Shown here in pieces: positions 11,777 to 25,344 of a stretch of 64,000 nt of DNA. The stretch spans positions 15,933,370 to 15,997,369 of the forward strand of contig NC_054559.1 in assembly GCF_017654505.1 (NCBI RefSeq), in the 5' to 3' direction. Origin of the DNA: Polyodon spathula (Eukaryota > Chordata > Actinopteri > Acipenseriformes > Polyodontidae). The notes below the pieces were generated by a model. The model ran no database searches. It was not told the origin of the DNA and saw only the letters and a program-made list of their open reading frames with translations. Each line of letters begins with the position of its first letter. Positions within the stretch are counted from its first letter, which is position 1. Position numbers and translations under genes: made by a program.

Positions 11777-12760
11777 GAGTGTTTCATTATGTATTTATGA
11801 CGTGGGAGATACTGAGCATCCATGTAATAGAGTGGCTCTTCCAGTAATGTCATTGTGGGCTGTTCACCGCAGTCCTCAGAAGTAACATAAACGCAGCACT
11901 CCATGTGACTTTGTGTAGAAAAGTCTTGAAACCTGAATTGGCAACAAGGTTTGATTGCCAGCGCAGTTCACCCTGGCATTCTTCTGTTGGATTTGAATGC
12001 ATGCAAGGTCAAAGTGGGAGTTCGCACTTCAGTAATGAACATGAACAAGTTTGATCTCTTTCAGCGTATAGTTACAACTTCTTTGTTGCTGAGTCGGATG
12101 AGATTGGCTTAATCATATGTTAGTTAAACAAGGCGCCTCCTTTTGCAGAAGCTGATTTTAGGCTGCCTGTTGTGTTCTTAACCAGTCTTGGAGTACCTTT
12201 GATTTGGAGAATCACAAGCTGCATTCAGTCGTAGTTTTGCCTGAATTGATTGGAGAGGGAGCTGTTTTGTTTTGTTTACCTCTTAATTAGTTGAATAAAT
12301 TAGGTAAAGAACATACTGCATACTTTTGTATACATGGAATGTTTACAACAAGTAATAAACAATACACCGGCACAAATTTGTATTTTTATGTAAGGAATGT
12401 GAAGCGTAGAGATTATGCCGCGAACTTGTTCCCAGCTGTGTGTTTTTGTTTTTGTTTTTTTATTTTATTTAAAGGTACTTGGACACCAGAGTGAAATTCA
12501 CAAAGTCTTTTCAATTAAAACTGTAATAATGCAAAATGCCAATGACATTTTGAAGTGCAAGGCTTTGTGAATGACTCCTGAGATGTTTGAGGGAAAGTGT
12601 AACAATGCAGGTGACTTGTATGTTTACACATTTTTGTTACACAGTTTAAATTGTGAAGTGTTGGTCTGTAAAGGTGTTTTGTTTTTTAATAAACACATAT
12701 TGTGTGTAATGTGTAGTTTTTCATACTTTTCACTTACACAAAATAAACCATATAATGTAT
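11777..12760 (+). other. ATF7IP2: Probable ATF7IP2 3' untranslated region
   Basis: No coding frame of note follows the TAG. Four AATAAA signals lie at 12294, 12354, 12688 and 12742. The gene is tail-to-tail with EMP2, whose 3' end points this way from the other strand. Confidence 0.4.
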
Positions 12761-13679
12761 ATAAATATTCAGGAGGTTGTGCGAATGTAAGAGTATTTTG
12801 TATAATAGGACACTAAAGCCCTGTTTCTTCTTTGTACATGGGCAGCCTTGCAATACTGCAGCACTGAAATGTTCCTCAGTGGCCTCCTTACAGCAGAGCA
12901 ACTTGCACAAGTTTGTTTCAAATTCAGTAGGTTGTAGGGTTGGTAGGAAAAGGTAACAAAACTTAGTTATGCATTAAAACGCCAGCTTAACAGCTATAAG
13001 CTCTGACCATTTGCTCTTTGTACTGTTGGGTTATTCCAATGTATTCAGTATTCTGATTCCAGATCAATTGTGATGGCCATTTTTCTCAATTGTGTGAGAC
13101 CACAATCCACTTTAATGTCTGGCAGTAGCAGACCGTTTCTACAGTTGGAAGCCAGCTGCCTTTTTAACATAATGAATCCAACCATTCAACTAATGAAGTG
13201 GCCTGATGTGTAAACAGAATCTGTAATGAGTTTAGGAATCCGTCACTTTCCTCCACTCTTGAGAAAAGGCTCTGCCATATCAGGCCCTCCCTCTTTTGTG
13301 GTGGAAAATCTGGGGGAGTTTCCTTGGCCCTATACATTTCGGGGTTAGTTTCGGCCACAAACCTGATCCTCTCGAGTTGTTCTCCCAAACGTGTACATGC
13401 AACGCCACTTCACGTGTAAATAACCACGCAGGGAAACTCTGCGATAGAAAACAATGTAATAATGTATAGGGCCATTTTTCATTGGGCTCAAACACAATAT
13501 CTTGAACAGAATTAAAACGCATCCATCAGACTCTTCGAAGTTTTAAGTGTTAAAGATGATTTCCAAGTCAGGCTGCTGTTTGTTTTTGCAATTGGTGTAA
13601 TGTGATGTTCCACAATCTGGGTGCATAAAATATCTTTTTTTAAAGGAAAAAAAATGAAAGCCAAAGTCGCTTTTTCTTC

Positions 13680-15810
13680 ACTGGAAATTTATTCACACTT
13701 TAAAAGATCCAATACAAATCCACAACACAAGGCACAAATGGTTTGACTGAGTTCCTGCCAAAACATTCATCCATCATAAGCCAGTGATTATTATTTTTCT
13801 GCTTAGGTTTACAAGATGTTTGGCACTTGACTTCATTTTCAAGCCTTTTTTTTTGTAATCACTTGCACTCAGCTTTTTTCAGATATTTGTTATACATTTT
13901 AAAGGCTGTACTTCATCCGATGAAGTTCTAAACCTTCAAAGCTGCCTTGAATATTTAAGAGTCTTCAAACTCATAGATACCCGCTCCTAACTTAGACAGG
14001 GTAGGTTCTGAGGCACTTTTTAAAAGACCAAATATTTATAGAAGTAACTGGGACTGTTTATGGACATTCAGGACACAATCAAAAAACATTAAACAACAAT
14101 TATAATAATAAAGGGCCTGATACACAATGACACCCATAAAGTTCAATCTATCAATCCAGCCTAAACACAGTGAGGCTTCTTTTAGTGTCTTTCATGTCAA
14201 TTTGAATCGCATGCTCTACTTTCAGTGCTAGTGTTCCTTCCCCCTGTCCCGTCAAGGCCCCCCCCCCCCCCCCCAAACAAAAACAACCCTCCCTTTGAGG
14301 AAGTGAAGTGATGTGGGTTCTGAGACCAGACTTAAATAATCTCTGTTACAAGGCTATAACCATCGTCATCATTGCAGTGAAGTATAGTCTCGTTGATCCT
14401 CTGAGATTCTGTAACGTGGGCTCACTGGCAATACTAATTCAGAACTTCAATGCCTCTTTAAGACTCAAAGCATGTACTGCAAGCAAACCCTTGAACTGGT
14501 ATACAGCTACACAATGCACGTGAATAGTATATAGTCTACTGTGTATATTTTCAATCAAACAGTAATAATAACACCTCAGGTTTTTAAGAAAGTAAGCAAA
14601 AAAGGTTTTTTTTTTTTTTTTTGGTTTTTTTTTTGTTTTGTTTTTTGTTTTTCCCTACACAAAACCAAAACAGTTCAAAAAGTTTAATTGTATAAAAATT
14701 ACAATAAGTACAACTTGAATTGATATTTTGGTGTGTGGTCCAGTATTTCATTGATTGCTTTTAAATCCAGAATCACACTAGAGGGCTATGTATTGAAACA
14801 GAGAGGAAAGGTCAAGGTTCCATCTGCCTCTTATCTGCAACCATCTATAAAAAACTTTTTTTTGTTTGTTTGTTTTTTGTTTCCAATGTGTTGATTATTA
14901 CAATATATATATATATTTTTTTTAAGTTTGGACTCCAATAACCACTGTAACAAAATATTGCATAGCACTGCTATGTTTCATAGAATACTTTTAGTTAATA
15001 AGCAGGCCAGTCTGTAGGGAGCACTGCAGTGGATTTGTGTTCGTTTAACATGAAGCTGTTGGCTTCTGAATGAGTTTTCATTTTCAAAGCACTGGGCTGT
15101 AGTTCACATACAGCCACGGCAAAGCAACCCCATTGTAGAATTAAATAAACAGCTCACCCCTCCTGCTGTGTGACATGCCAGTGCTAGAGATGGGCCCTGA
15201 CGGGCAATCCTGCCAGCTGTTTCTTAACTCGGTAAAACTGCACATTAACATTGCAACAAAAAAAAAAAAAACAAGTAACATTGACAAAGAACATTTTCAA
15301 GTTAGTCTTTTTTTGTTTGTTTTGCTTTTGGCTTTTTAATATAATCAAGACAGGGTCGAGATCAAAATGCTTTCCAGTAAAAGCAGAGATGACCGGTCCA
15401 GTGATAGAAGTACTGGCTGGGTGGTGAATGTGACTGCTCAACACTTCAACTGAGTGAACACTGACTGAGCAACTCTGCAGGCCATCTACTGCTTCCCAAG
15501 CCTGCTCCTGGGGACCAGTGTCTGCCCATTTTCATTCAGCGCTCAATAACTTAATCAAACCCTCCACTGAACTAATAAGGTGCTTAATTAGACCTTTTTA
15601 CTTGTTTTCAGATCTTAAACAGTTGCAGATTTCAAGTTGGGTATAACATTTTATAAGTAACTCTGCAGCATTTTAGGAGCTGTGAACAATTTAAAAGGTC
15701 TAATTAAGTAAATCATTATTTCACTAAAGGATCTCGTTAAGTAATTTAGAGCTCAGTTGTAAAAAAAACCAGAAGACATGGTTGGGAAGCTCTGGTTAGT
15801 GGTTTCAGCC

Positions 15811-15867
<57 letters not shown>

Positions 15868-16059
15868 ATTCCACTTTGCTATTGTTAATATAGATAAGGG
15901 TGTTTTTTGCTGTCTTAATATTATTTCTTTTCTGTCAATGAATGTATCTTTAATACACAAGATATTAAAAACATTTATAATCATGATTATTATATACAAA
16001 ATGTATTTATTTGACTTTGGCGTCTGCTAGTTGTGATTGGTTGTTCCTGCTGTGCGTGT
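13680..16059 (-). other. EMP2: Probable EMP2 3' untranslated region
   Basis: No exon is recognised between the EMP2 stop codon and 13680. Minus-strand AATAAA signals lie at 16006-16011 (close to the stop) and 13688-13693 (distal). EMP2 has a long 3' UTR in mammals, so the distal signal is plausible. The stretch holds homopolymers (poly-C near 14262, poly-T near 14605) and a TA run at about 15827-15868. Confidence 0.35.
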
Positions 16060-16601
16060 TTATTTGCGTTTCCGCAGCACTAGATACATCAGCCCGCTGA
16101 ACAGGGTGAAAGGAAAGGCAAGCCAGGCTAAGATGAAGGAAGATCCATACTGCCCATCTTTCAAGTCACTGTGGAAGTTCAAATGCTCAGCCGTGTAAAT
16201 TGAAGCTCCGGTCATGACGCAGAGACCTAAACACACAGGAATATGTATAAACATTTCAAACATCAAAATGGAGAGACAACTGTAGAGAACTCATGCTAGA
16301 GGAAACAAAAAGTACTCACTGGACAGGAGCTGGATGATGGCTGTGAAGACAAATCGCTCCCCCTGCTTCAGACGGAAGAGCTGCAGGATGAACACAAAGA
16401 ACCCCACGCAGCACAGAATGGTGGACAGAATCATGGAGGCCTGGACAGTCTGGACAAAGCCTGAACAACACACAGGAACATAAAGAACGAACATGATGAA
16501 TTACTCTAAACATCAACTGATTTTACAAACTCCAGCACGCAAAATCTCCCCAAAATACATACCGATGTCATTATTATTATTACTATAATAAAAGTATGTT
16601 C

Positions 16602-16666
<65 letters not shown>

Positions 16667-18009
16667 AAGGATCGTAGCATAATTGTATTCTAAATGTTAA
16701 TGCAAATACACTAACAGCACATTATTAAGCTGAGATTCATCATTCAAAGTAAAGCAGACAGGACACTTACCCTTATAGTCTTTGGCATCTGTTGCTATGC
16801 AAGGGTTGGTCCCATTGCACCTCTGCCACAGATCTACAGAGATCTCACCCAGTGTCCACCAAGCCTGTGGAGAAAGTTTGACATTGTATCAAATAGAAAA
16901 AGACACACAATTACAGAACTGTGGAGAAACTGCAATCCTACCCTCTATTGTGCAGTCAGCACAGCACTGCCGTGTTTGTGCGTTCAACCAGTGAAGAGAC
17001 TGCAATTATTTCTGGAGGTTTCTTGCTTGAGAACGACTTGTTTGCAGCTTCACAGTGATAATTTGATCATCCATAGAAACCAATTAAATTTCAGATAGCA
17101 AGAGACTTCACTGTAGAAATAGCATTGTCCCTCCCTCTCCAGGGCATGACAGAGGCACATTGAAAGTGCAGAAAGACATTATGGTAATAACCTTCATTTC
17201 CATGCCAGTCCAGTCACATTAATTCTCATCTTTTTGCTGTAACGCAGCTCCTTGAATTTGCATTGACGATTACGATCTGGAAAGCAGTGGCTCCAGACAC
17301 AACCCATATTCAAATGCTATCCTAACGACAGAGGCTGATAAATGAGACAGCAGCATCTCAGTTCAGTATGTGGGGGACACTGTGTACCCCCGCACCCTGA
17401 TTGCTGCCCCTGTGTGTGGAACAAACCAGATTCACTTGGATTCATGTAATGATCCTGAAATTGATGTCCTCAATCAGTACATAGCCAGTACAGTGTACAC
17501 TCAATTACACTCGCCGATGACTTTAATAACAAGCAAAAAAATAAGTTTAACACAAACTCTGAATCTACTTTGATTATCATGGCATTCATCTCGTCACGGT
17601 CTGTCACAGCAAAATCAGACCATAACACATTTGCTTTTATGGAAATGCTCAGCCTGTATGCAAACAGTAGAGTAAATAAATGCATGTCTAGTGTGTTTAA
17701 CCCAAGAGACAAAATACAACAGGACCCACTATCTTTAATCGCTGTGTTAAGCTTTGAACTGTAAACTTGATTTACAGCAATTCAAAATGGGCTTTAAAAA
17801 AACACTCCTTAGAGTTTTGTGAATCGGGCTCTTCATTTGAGATTTTGAGACGCAAGAGAAATGATCAGTGATTGCCTGGGATCATCACGAGAAGAATGTT
17901 TTTTTTGTTATTTTGTTTTTTGTTTACTCACGTTGTTTATCGTGGAGATGAGAAGCAGGACAGCTGAGACCACGTGGAAGAGGATAATCAAAGCAAGAAT
18001 GACCAACAT
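16060..18009 (-). CDS. EMP2: Epithelial membrane protein 2
   Basis: Coding exons on the minus strand: 17932-18009, 16771-16864, 16320-16460 and 16060-16226, all with GT-AG junctions, giving 159 codons plus TAA. EMP2 is a tetraspan protein of the PMP22/EMP/claudin superfamily that acts in the plasma membrane, affecting integrin and caveolin trafficking. The product starts [20 protein letters not shown] (TM1). It has the first extracellular loop with W and LWQRC and an N-glycosylation site (NGT), then TM2 in the segment [20 protein letters not shown], the cytosolic FRLKQGERF motif, TM3, and TM4 ending in LRKRK. Human EMP2 is 167 residues, so length and ends agree. Acceptor AG at 18037-18038 gives a short 5' leader in the first coding exon. 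No lesion is seen. Confidence 0.93.
16605..16670. repeat. (TA)n microsatellite
   Basis: An almost uninterrupted TA run of about 65 bp in the EMP2 intron between the exons at 16320-16460 and 16771-16864. Confidence 0.9.
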
Positions 18010-18187
18010 CCTGACGGGGAGAGGAGAGACCTGGAGCTGAAATACAAGCAAACAGAGTCAGCGTTCCTGCCTGCCAGCGCTCTCAGACAGGTATTCAAGT
18101 CCCTTTGTGCTCGATAAGCTGATGAACATACAAGGGTGTGGACACAAGAGGGCGCTGAAGGACAACAAAGGGAAATGTCAAAAAAAC

Positions 18188-18955
18188 AGCATCAACGAGC
18201 CTGCATCCACACTCACAGGACCTCAGCACCCCTCCACCAACCCTGCAGACAGCATCAAAGAGCCTGCATCCACACTCACAGGACCTCAGCACCCCTCCAC
18301 CAACCCTGCAGACAGCATCAACGAGCCTGCATCCACACTCACAGGACCTCAGCACCCCTCCACCAACCCTGCGGACAGCATCAAAGAGCCTGCATCCACA
18401 CTCACAGGACCTCAGCACCCCTCCACCAACCCTGCAGACAGCATCAACGAGCCTGCATCCACACTCACAGGACCTCAGCACCCCTCCACCAACCCTGCAG
18501 ACAGCATCAAAGAGCCTGCATCCACACTCACAGGACCTCAGCACCCCTCCACCAACCCTGCAGACAGCATCAAAGAGCCTGCATCCACACTCACAGGACC
18601 TCAGCACCCCTCCACCAACCCTGCAGACAGCATCAAAGAGCCTGCATCCACACTCACAGGACCTCAGCACCCCTCCACCAACCCTGCAGACAGCATCAAC
18701 GAGCCTGCATCCACACTCACAGGACCTCAGCACCCCTCCACCAACCCTGCGGACAGCATCAAAGAGCCTGCATCCACACTCACAGGACCTCAGCACCCCT
18801 CCACCAACCCTGCAGACAGCATCAACGAGCCTGCATCCACACTCACAGGACCTCAGCACCCCTCCACCAACCCTGCAGACAGCATCAAAGAGCCTGCATC
18901 CACACTCACAGGACCTCAGCACCCCTCCACCAACCCTGCAGACAGCATCAACGAG
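18188..18955. repeat. 63-bp minisatellite, about 12 copies
   Basis: Twelve full units and a partial one, with starts every 63 bp from 18188. Units differ almost only at one base (ATCAACGAG versus ATCAAAGAG) and at GCAGAC versus GCGGAC. Because 63 is a multiple of three and the unit lacks stops, frames on both strands stay open for over 300 codons. These are not credible genes. The array starts 152 bp upstream of the EMP2 exon acceptor, inside the presumed first EMP2 intron. Confidence 0.95.
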
Positions 18956-19323
18956 GCGTCCATTGTGCAGACTCAAGCAGTGGAGCTGCGGAAACGTCCT
19001 GTTAAACACCCCCCACCCCTCTTCCTCCTCCTCCTCCAAGGCTGTGAAACAGGAAACACTAATTCCAGCATGGCCCCCCTGCCCTGCACCCCCAGGCTCT
19101 AGACCCCAGCCCTGGAAAGGGGTGCACAGCGTTTTTAAGAAGCACATGTGGCCTGAGTCTAACCTTGACCATTACATGCAAAGGGAGGAATGAGCCCCTC
19201 CCAATAGCATGCTGACTGACTCAGCTCCCTCCACATTCACACAAACATCTGTACAAAGAAACACGCTCGCTGCAACACAGGAAAAGCAAAACCAAGGCCA
19301 AAACAGGTTGATACCCTGACAGC

Positions 19324-19407
19324 ACGCGCACACACACACAGAGACACACAAACACACACACAGAGACACAGATATTTAAACACATATACACAGAGACACA
19401 CACACAT
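19324..19407. repeat. (CA)n-rich microsatellite
   Basis: Interrupted CA/CACAGA repeats in the presumed first EMP2 intron. Confidence 0.8.
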
Positions 19408-19606
19408 GCACTGGGATTTCTGTTCCTCCCGTTCGGAATGCTTGTGGTTGGAAGAATTGCAGACTTGGTCGAGAACTGAGGAAATTGTAAAAACACTGAA
19501 GCAAAGTAAAATCACGCCCTCCCAAAGTCCTCTGAAAAGCTTTCACAACTTGAACTTCTATAGAATGAAAAGACCCAGCACTTCTTCCTTATTGTCCAGT
19601 TCTAAA

Positions 19607-19935
19607 ATCAATCAATCAATCAATCAATCAATCCTTATTTTATAGAGCGCCTTTCATAGTGGACCACCATCACAAAGCGCTTTACAAGATATCATGTGGT
19701 CATGTTTTTTACATCTAGTAAGGATCCTAGCAGCGGCATTCTGAAACAGCTGCAATCGGTTTATGGTGCGTGATGGAAGACCACCGTAGAGAGAGTTGCA
19801 GTAGTCGAGTCGAGAGCAGATGAATGCAGGACAGTATCTCTGCACCTGGGAGGGAAAGGTAGGGACGGACCTTGGAGATGTTTCGGAGGTGGTAGAAGGA
19901 ATATTTGACTACAGAGGAGATTTGGGCATCAAAAG
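19607..19935 (-). mobile_element. 5'-truncated L2-like LINE fragment
   Basis: On the minus strand 19700-19845 reads FICSRLDYCNSLYGGLPSRT followed by INRLQLFQNAAARILTR. This is the conserved C-terminal stretch of L2/Rex-type LINE reverse transcriptases. It is followed at once by the L2-type tail (AAAGCGCTTTGTGATG, GGCGCTCTATAAAATA) and a (TTGA)n end, which appears as (TCAA)n at 19607-19630 on the plus strand. The piece is short and internally rearranged. Confidence 0.75.
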
Positions 19936-22616
19936 GACACATTACATTCGCATTCAACATTAATGAAACAAAATGTGGAACAAATTAATACAATGGAAAT
20001 GGAAAACACATTCTCCTGAGCCTAAGGGATCCCTAAGCCAGACATTCCTGGCAAGGAGGCGTTTCAAACGACTCCGGTAAAGCGTTCTGTCCAGAGTACA
20101 GAGCGTTAGGGTTCTAGAACCCATGCAGATGTCTCTGCAGCTCTACAGGTCGCTCTACAAGGATCCTGCTACATCTTGCGTCCTGTTTTTTAGTCACGTT
20201 AAAAGCATCAACGTGTAGTCTAGCAACAAAAAAGAGGTGATATTCTGGCGAACCCTAGTAACTGCTGCTGTTCACAGTGTTTACAGAGACGCTAACAAAT
20301 TAAAAACTGGCCAAGTTTCACCGCCAACTTGGGCAGCAGAATCCCACAACTGTGCTGTGCTGCATGTTTACGTGAGCTAAACAGATCAACAGGCTGGTGG
20401 GAATCACTGACAGGGGAGAGGGTCGGCACTAAAAATAGCCAGCTCTGACATCTGAACTCCCCATTAGAATACAAACTGCTTTAAAGATGCAGGCTACTAT
20501 TGAGTGCAAAAACTAGCAATGTGATCCTCTAGGAACACACAGGAACTGCTCCTCTCTGCAGCTATGCTGTTGCTAACTAGCGGATTTCAAAACGTTGGAT
20601 AGAGGTTGAGCACATGGTGAAGCATTCATAACCTCCTTCTGCTGCAGGTGGAAAGGGAAAACATGTTTCCCCAGGAGAGGAGCCATCAATAAATCAGATG
20701 AATCTGAAGAGATCCTGAGGCCTGTGTTTGGGGGTCCTGCACCTCTCACAGAACATCTGGGCAGCAGCTGCCCTCGGCACAGACTGGGAGTCAGAGAGCC
20801 AGGGGGGGATTGGAGGGGCTGCATGAACCCCAAACGAAAAGCAGAGGTGGGTCTTGGAAACGTGCAGTAAACAAGTCTCTAGCAGCTATAAAAGATTTCA
20901 TAAAAATTCTACTGCAGATTAATAGCAATGTTCTCTCTCTCTCTCTCGCTCTCGCTCTCTTCTCTCTCTCCTTGAATTTGTCCCTCAGTAAGGTGGAAAC
21001 TGCTGACTGCAAGAACATTTTTAATGTCACTTTTCATAAAACAAAACCTGCAGTCTCTAGCATACCTCCTACCCGAACCTGGCTGCTGCACAGAATGCCT
21101 CAAAACGTGGGATAAAAACACATTATGAGATGACTGGGGGAAGTTTCTTTGTTTGTTTTTTAATTGAACCAGATATAGAGATGAGCTCACAATAAACCTG
21201 GCGCTGCCTGTCTATCTGTCCGGCCTTCTGCCTGCCTGTCCGTTATTCTGTCTTGTTGTTTAGGCAATCACAGTATTCTGTAATGTTGATCTGAGTTGGC
21301 ACAGTCAGTTTGTAGTTTCCTGTGTTTTTCAATATGCATTTGCCATGCTTTGTAATCGTTATACAGTTTTTTTGTTTTGTTTTCTGTTCTGTCACTTTTG
21401 CAAGGGCTAGCTTTCTTTTTCCCCTCTTATCACTGCATGGGGAAGGTCGCGACATCTTCAAACACTGCTTTGATTGACACGCTTAAGCTTTCTACTGTGA
21501 GAGTGTTATTATACCAGGAGTGAAGAAGAGACCATTGTGGCTGATAATGACACTTACTTCACTTACTACCAAGAGTGCTTTCCAGTGTGTTCAGATAGGA
21601 GCGTGCGATCTGATAAATCCCCCGGTGTAACCCTTCAATCCTGCCTCACTTCCTGTCGCAGCACGTGAGGCACAGATGCCCTAGTTTCAGAAACTGCTTT
21701 CACTTGGGAGTAAGCCTACTGTTGTTTTCTTACATTGCCAAGCCAATCACAGGTGGCTTCAATGAGCAAAGCCAATTTGGTCTGTTTTTAGTTTGCAAGG
21801 AATTACAACAGCCAGAGCAGAGTGTGGTTGCACGCTTTCAAAAACAAAATAACATCAAGTGACTGGAGGGGGGGAGGGGTCTCTGGTTCTCCAAAGCAGG
21901 TTAACCCCATAATCACCAAACCTCAGCAGCACCTCGGAGTGAAAACAAACTGCAGATGACTTCAGATCGCTGAGCCACCGAACGAAAACATCAGCATGAA
22001 ACACATCCTGCCACCCTTAACTGAGCCGGCTCTTTTGTACAGCGGTCTTGCCTTCTACCTGTGTGTGGATTGCCTCGCCCTGTGTGATGCGCTTGCCTGG
22101 GGGAACTGAGGTTTGCTACATGTTCTTTGGGAATGCTGTACCGCCTGAATGAGGCAGAAAAAATTGTCTCGGCTGATTTTCCACCAGTAGATTCCATTAT
22201 TTTATCACTGGTGCAAGCTCCAAAGCTAGCGCTTTTAAATAAAGATGCTACCTGCCAGAATAAGCAGTGCAGGGTTTCTGAAATTATAAAAGGTTTACTC
22301 AGCTAGCGCTTTTGCTGCACGGCTGGGTAATTATAACAGCATCTTGGTGGCTTACCACAGCTGTCTGTTGAAGTCTCTTTCACAAATATCCGCTATCCAT
22401 GTTTCTGCATTATGATTTGCTGTGCTTTTACTATGGGAAACTTTCTTAAGTGACCAAACACGGACTGCCATGGCTTTGCTTTTCAATTCTGTATCGATAG
22501 CATTGTGTGTGTGTGTGTGTGTGTGTACATTCTTTCTGAAATTTGCTAATTATAGTTTTCTGTAAACCTCAAAAGTATTTATGCAAAGCCCATATATACG
22601 TTTCTGTTAGGATAGG

Positions 22617-22692
22617 ACGAGGGGAGGGTCCCTCCCCTCTCCTCCTCCTCTCCTCCCATCCCTCCCCCTCTTCCCCCCTCTCCTTCCCCTTG
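22617..22692. repeat. Polypyrimidine tract
   Basis: A short GAGGGGAGGG segment followed by about 60 bp of almost pure C/T (CCCTCCCCTCTCCTCCTCCT and onward). It lies in the presumed first EMP2 intron. Confidence 0.8.
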
Positions 22693-23869
22693 CTTGTGTG
22701 AAGACCCAGCTGTCCCTGGTGTGTTTACAGCGCTCTGAAAGCTGTTTGGGCTCTTCCACCAGCTTTCATCTGCCAGACGTCTGTCATAAAGCGCTGAAAA
22801 CAGCTGACGGTCTGTCAGTGTGATTCTCAGTTCCAGTCATGTTTTAACACTGGACACTTCATGTGAGGGTCAGGAAAGGTTTATAATGAAACCCACATGA
22901 CACTGAACACAAAAACCTTGGAACACTGTACCTGGATTGACAGCAATCCTCCACTGACAGCTCAATTATAAAAATGAAAAAAATCTTCAGCCATCTAAAA
23001 AAGACAATCTCGCTCAACTTAAAATTCCAACAGAATACCATTAGTTCTAGTTACCAGCTGCAGAAACACCCTCAAGCCTAATTCATGAGCATGCATCCCC
23101 TCTAGCTCCCCTGGACAGTAACAGACCATCAGATTACATGTCAAGAACACATTTTGAAAGGTCTACTGCTTCTGACAGCTCCTGTGTTCTGACTGTGAAC
23201 CCGTCCTCTCTGTCAGTGTTCGGTATAAACACACGAACTGGCTTTGTTTTAAAAGACCTCCTGCTTCCTCTGTTGCACACGGCTTTCACATCCTGGACTG
23301 AGTTTGTGAAGACACTCCTTCGGACAGCCTGGCCCTTTCAACATGCTTTTCAAACAGCTCCACATCTGGATTAACAAAGAACAGCCAAGACCTTCGACAC
23401 TGTGGTGGGTATATAAACCCAACGAGAACACAGCGAGTCGGCGTTTATAATCACCAGGGATCCTAGGAATGAGGCTCAGATGAGGCTGAAACAGCAGGGC
23501 CATTGAAAACACTGAAACGGACCACAGTGTTTGGATCATTTCAGCATCTTACAACTGCCAAAGAACAGCAGGAAACTGCTTCAGATTTTGTCAAAATGTG
23601 TGTAAAAGCCGACATTCCTCAGTGGATCAACCGGTAGTTTGAGATTCTTTCAGCAAGCACATTCCAAAGAGACCAACAGGCCTAGATGGAATTCTGCAGG
23701 TCTGCAATAGCCATCCGGGTGACAAAGACTAACACAGAGTTGAACTCATATGAATATTGTTATTTATTTATTTTTTTTATAACAGGGAACTATTTGTAAT
23801 ATTTGAAGTAAAAAAAAAAGTATTTGGTTGCTTAGAATTTAAAAGTGTAGCCATTTTTATTTTATTTGT

Positions 23870-23935
23870 TTAATTAGCAGACACATTTATCCAAAGTGAC
23901 TTGCACGTGTTACACTGTAATACAAGAACACAGTT
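23870..23935 (-). repeat. Core of dispersed fish repeat
   Basis: TTAGCAGACACATTTATCCA followed by AAGTGACTTGCA is the inverted form of the segment at 11283-11325, a motif common in fish interspersed repeats. Confidence 0.45.
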
Positions 23936-24768
23936 CAAGAACAATGAAAGTTATAAAATAAAATATTGAGACACAACAAGAACAACAGTAAATGCTTCCT
24001 GTGTTAACTGTTACCCGATAGTGCTGTTTGTGTGTCTTATAATGTGGCAGGAAAACTAATTTTTACACCTTTTACTCACGGAATAATGCAGATTTATTTT
24101 TTTTAAATCGGAGAATTAAATTTTTTTATTGCGGAAAACTAGGATCCCTGATAATCACAGAGGCAGGCCTGTCTATTGAAATCTGCACTCTGCCGTGCGG
24201 AAAGGTGTCGTAGAGCTCTGTGAATGAAAATGGCTTTGGTGTGAAATCAAACATGATCCACTCCTGTAGATTACTACAAAATTATAATCATGGTAGGGCC
24301 TGTAGTGTGCGGTATGTGGTTTCGTTTGTTTTTTTCAGCATTCTTGCACTTGCATTCCATTCTGATTCTTCTTCGACACTCTGAAACCCCACCCCTCGTA
24401 AAGAGTCACCACACCTCACCTGGCTCCCTGGATAACAAATGCAATGCAGATGAAAAGCACAGACCACAGTGAGTTTACTATACTGGGAATGCTTGAATAC
24501 TGAGTGACGCCCATGCAGCTGCCATGTCAAATATGCACGAACACACGTCAATCTCCTCTGTTGAAAAGGAGCACGTCATTTTCCTCTTACATCATACTTT
24601 ACATATCTGCAAGATGAAGTCAAGACGTGTAATTCTCTGCTGGTGCCAAAGTATCACAATGCAAATCTAATAGACCTTATTACAGATGCGCTTCACTCGT
24701 AAAACACTCGTAAAAAGTGGACATTGCAAGAATTGATAGAAAAAAATGAGAAAATGATTAAAAACGAT

Positions 24769-25344
24769 CAGAGTGATTCATGCAATCACATGATTCATGA
24801 TTGAATTGCACGAATCAGAGTGATTTGTGCAGTGAGAACTCCACTCTGCTCAGAGTGATTCATGCAATGGGATCTCCACTCTGCTCAGAGTGATTTGTGC
24901 AATGGGATCTCCACTCTGCTCAGAGTGATTCGTGCAATGAGATCTCCATTCTGCTCAGAGTGATTTGTGCAATGGAATCTCCACTCCACTCTGCTCAGAG
25001 TGATTTGTGCAATGGGATCTCCACTCTGCTCAGAGTGATTCATGCAATGAGATCTCCACTCTGCTCAGAGTGATTCGTGCAATGGGATCTCCACTCTGCT
25101 CAGAGTGATTCGTGCAATGGGATCTCCACTCTGCTCAGTGATTCATGCAATGGGATCTCCACTCTGCTCAGAGTGATTCAGAGTGTGCAATGGGATCTCC
25201 ACTCTGCTCAGAGTGATTCGTGCAATGGGATCTCCACTCTGCTCAGAGTGATTCGTGCAATGGGATCTCCACTCTGCTCAGAGTGATTCATGCAATGGGA
25301 TCTCCACTCTGCTCAGAGTGATTCGTGCAATGGGATCTCCACTC
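24769..25344. repeat. 35-bp minisatellite, about 16 copies
   Basis: Tandem units containing CAGAGTGATTCGTGCAATGG and GATCTCCACTCTGCT. The leftmost copies are most diverged, and one unit near 25140 and one near 25180 have short deletions or duplications. It lies in the presumed EMP2 first intron. Confidence 0.93.

Noticed and set aside
18188..18955. CRISPR array
   Set aside because: Units are contiguous tandem repeats without unique spacers, in a eukaryotic intron; the same holds for the other arrays.
18095..19147. 350- and 331-codon frames on both strands
   Set aside because: Produced by the 63-bp array; both strands open and variants show no codon logic.
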